This document shows, one piece after another, positions 31,001 through 32,694 of a stretch of DNA of 32,694 nt. The position numbers were made by a program, and so were the translations under genes. The stretch is from Christensenella sp. UBA6420 (GTDB lineage Bacteria > Bacillota > Clostridia > Christensenellales > DTU072). The notes beneath the pieces are model-generated. The model did no database searches. It was not told the origin of the DNA and saw nothing but the letters and a program-made list of their open reading frames with translations. Position 1 is the stretch's first letter; each line of letters starts with the position of its first letter. The DNA is taken from contig DJPE01000012.1 in NCBI GenBank assembly GCA_002439705.1, forward strand, positions 1 through 32,694, in the 5' to 3' direction.

Positions 31001-32404
31001 ATGCCCGATATGAGCCTTAAAAAACACGAAATGCCCACGCAAGACCCGAAAGTACGCGCTAAAAACTTCGACGAAGTCGCTCTCGGCTACGATTACGAAA
31101 CGGCGGTAAACGAAGCTCAACGCTGTCTTAACTGTAAAAAGCCCCTTTGCGTGCAGGGCTGCCCCGTCGGAATAAATATTCCGTCCTTTATAGACAAAAT
31201 AAAATCGGGCGATATAGACGGAGCGTACCTTACCATAAGCGAATCGTCTTCCCTGCCCGCCGTGTGCGGCAGAGTCTGCCCGCAGGAAACGCAATGCGAA
31301 AGTAAATGCGTACGCGGTATAAAGGGAGACCCCGTAGCCATAGGAAGACTCGAACGGTACGTCGCCGACCACGCGAAAACGAAAGCGGAAACCGTCGCCG
31401 AAAAGAACGGCTTAACAGTAGCCGTCGTAGGAAGCGGTCCTGCCGGACTAACCTGCGCGGGAGACCTAATAAAAGACGGTTTCGACGTCACCGTGTACGA
31501 AGCCTTACACAAGGAAGGCGGCGTTTTGGTATACGGAATACCCGAATTTCGTTTACCTAAGTCGATAGTAGCCGACGAAGTGAATAAACTTAAAAACTTG
31601 GGTGTACGCTTCGTGACCAACGCCGTCATCGGCAAAACTTTCACCGTGGACGAGCTGTTCGAAAAGGGCTACTCCGCCGTGTTTATAGGAAGCGGCGCAG
31701 GACTTCCGAACTTTATGAATATCCCCGGCGAAAGCTATAAAGGTGTATACTCCGCCAACGAATTTTTAACGAGAAGCAACCTTATGAAAGCTTACAAAGA
31801 CGACTCCGATACCCCCGTTATGAAAGGAGGAGTAGTTGCGGTCGTCGGCGGCGGCAACGTGGCTATGGACGCGGCAAGGACGGCTCTCCGTCTGGGCGCG
31901 GAAAAAGTGTATATAGTCTACCGCAGGTCGCTTACCGAGCTTCCCGCCCGTAAAGAAGAAGTGGAGCACGCCATGGAAGAAGGCGTAGAATTTATGCTCC
32001 TGTGCGCCCCCACCGAAATAAACGCCTACCATACCGAAGATATCCGCGATATAAAAAACGGCTTCGTTAAGTCCATGACCTGCATAAAAATGGAATTGGG
32101 AGAACCCGACGAAAGGGGCAGAAGAAGCCCCGTCCCCGTAAATGGCAGCGAATTTACCCTGCCCGTGGACACCGTCATTATGGCTATCGGCACTTCGCCT
32201 AACCCCCTGATAAAGAACACCACCGCAGGACTCGAAACCAACCGCCGCGGCTGTATAGTAACCGACGAAAACGGCGCAACCACCAAACAAGGCGTCTTTG
32301 CAGGCGGCGACGCGGTCACCGGCGCGGCTACGGTAATCTCTTCCATGGGCGCAGGCAAAAAAGCCGCAAAAGCGATAAAAGAATACCTTACCGCCCGCCC
32401 ATAG
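31001..32404 (+). CDS. nfnB: NAD-dependent ferredoxin:NADP oxidoreductase, large subunit (GltD-like)
   Basis: 467 residues, similar to the small subunit of glutamate synthase. The N-terminal domain binds two [4Fe-4S] clusters through Cys42, 45, 50, 54 and Cys89, 93, 99, 103. Then follow an FAD fold (AVVGSGPAGLTCAGDL, about 141-156) and an NADP fold (VAVVGGGNVAMDAARTALRL). The end has the typical GVFAGGDAVTGAATVISSMGAGKKAA. As the partner of NfnA it holds the bifurcating FAD and the NADPH site. A stand-alone GltD role is less likely because nfnA is adjacent and no large GltB gene is present. AAGGAGG precedes the ATG. The stop is followed at once by a hairpin array. Confidence 0.95.
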   Translation: MPDMSLKKHEMPTQDPKVRAKNFDEVALGYDYETAVNEAQRCLNCKKPLCVQGCPVGINIPSFIDKIKSGDIDGAYLTISESSSLPAVCGRVCPQETQCESKCVRGIKGDPVAIGRLERYVADHAKTKAETVAEKNGLTVAVVGSGPAGLTCAGDLIKDGFDVTVYEALHKEGGVLVYGIPEFRLPKSIVADEVNKLKNLGVRFVTNAVIGKTFTVDELFEKGYSAVFIGSGAGLPNFMNIPGESYKGVYSANEFLTRSNLMKAYKDDSDTPVMKGGVVAVVGGGNVAMDAARTALRLGAEKVYIVYRRSLTELPARKEEVEHAMEEGVEFMLLCAPTEINAYHTEDIRDIKNGFVKSMTCIKMELGEPDERGRRSPVPVNGSEFTLPVDTVIMAIGTSPNPLIKNTTAGLETNRRGCIVTDENGATTKQGVFAGGDAVTGAATVISSMGAGKKAAKAIKEYLTARP

Positions 32405-32420
32405 AAGAACGACGTGAATT

Positions 32421-32530
32421 GCCCTAACGGGTATTAAACGAATTTCGGCTTACGCCGAACGAATTTACCGCACTGCGGTAGCGAATTTCACGGCATTGCC
32501 GTGAGCGAATTTCAAAACCGTTGGTTTTGA
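32421..32530 (+). repeat. Hairpin array after nfnB with CGAATTT linkers
   Basis: Five hairpins: GCCC-TAAC-GGGT (32421-32432), TTCGGC-TTAC-GCCGAA (32444-32459), TACCGC-ACT-GCGGTA (32466-32480), CACGGC-ATT-GCCGTG (32489-32503) and TCAAAACC-GTT-GGTTTTGA (32512-32530). Between them stands ACGAATTT or GCGAATTT. The first hairpin is preceded by GTGAATT, a linker also used in the array at 23753-24021. Confidence 0.85.
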
Positions 32531-32550
32531 GTTAAGGATACAAATATTAA

Positions 32551-32694
32551 GACGGAGTAGGATAGAAGTTCTATTCCGTTTTTATTTATAAAATTAGCTT
32601 TTTACTTTCTGTTCGGCGTGAACGGAAAGTAACAAAGACACACACGAGCCGCAAGTTGCGAAGTTCGGCTCGACCGAACACGCTTTCTTTTTCA
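32551..32694. other. End of window: further inverted repeats, no gene seen
   Basis: A weak terminator-like hairpin (ACGGA...TCCGT followed by TTTTTATTT, about 32551-32580) is followed by CTTTCTGTTC-GGCGT-GAACGGAAAG (about 32606-32630) and a CGAGCC/GGCTCG pair (about 32645-32672). No reading frame is supported. Confidence 0.4.

Noticed and set aside
31001..32404. Glutamate synthase small subunit (gltD)
   Set aside because: The adjacent nfnA-type gene and the absence of gltB favour NfnB.

Overview
The window looks like a chromosomal segment of an anaerobic, low-to-mid GC clostridial Firmicute, probably an uncultured gut lineage; a Christensenellales-like Clostridia member is my guess from gene style only. 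Supporting signs are the Gram-positive housekeeping gene veg beside a SPOCS (DUF3794)/LysM spore-coat-type gene, an NfnAB electron-bifurcating transhydrogenase, a clostridial 2[4Fe-4S] ferredoxin, a feoA-feoA-feoB iron operon, strong AGGAGG ribosome sites and near-consensus sigma-A promoters. No ribosomal RNA, CRISPR array or complete transposase gene was seen.

Layout. 1-282 is the tail of a large serine recombinase, ended by a terminator. 349-4907 (minus) is a two-gene unit: a lipoprotein built of repeated domains, then a membrane alpha/beta hydrolase. 4994-6178 is an SGNH-hydrolase lipoprotein. 6257-8485 is a divergent malic enzyme / LysR pair with a clear LysR box. 8767-9690 is a flavin-reductase-like protein with a PCP_red-like tail. 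Then come tRNA-Arg(CCT) and a ferredoxin. 10368-12461 (minus) is a metal P-type ATPase with a separate HMA protein. 12683-15418 (minus) is a metallophosphoesterase / YdcF-like / DUF2804 operon. 15805-17367 is a sodium:solute symporter. 17426-18023 is a divergent Rho-N-like / Xre pair. 18096-19167 (minus) is a lipid kinase and an FTR-like Fe-S protein. 19574-21979 is a copper ATPase ending in a CopZ-like domain. 22172-23746 is a transglutaminase lipoprotein. 24023-25811 is veg and the SPOCS/LysM gene. 26294-29167 (minus) is feoAAB with a divergent TetR gene. 30147-32404 is nfnAB.

Links between genes. Several systems concern metals and low-potential electrons: copper export, Zn/Cd-type export, ferrous iron uptake, ferredoxin, NfnAB and an FTR-like protein. 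The two metal ATPase operons share a 16-bp operator-like sequence. The feo promoter is flanked by two copies of a TGAAA-N4-TTTCA dyad, probably bound by the divergent TetR protein.

The most unusual material is non-coding. (1) A family of four MITE-like elements of about 200 bp, in two subfamilies, shares a GTACTNAGTAC core inside a stem that shows compensatory changes. (2) Arrays of short hairpins with different stems but constant linkers (GTTAATT or CGAATTT) start directly after the stop codons of three genes, always with the same polarity relative to the gene. (3) copA carries an in-frame internal ribosome site that could release a free copper chaperone. (4) copA may be transcribed as a leaderless mRNA.
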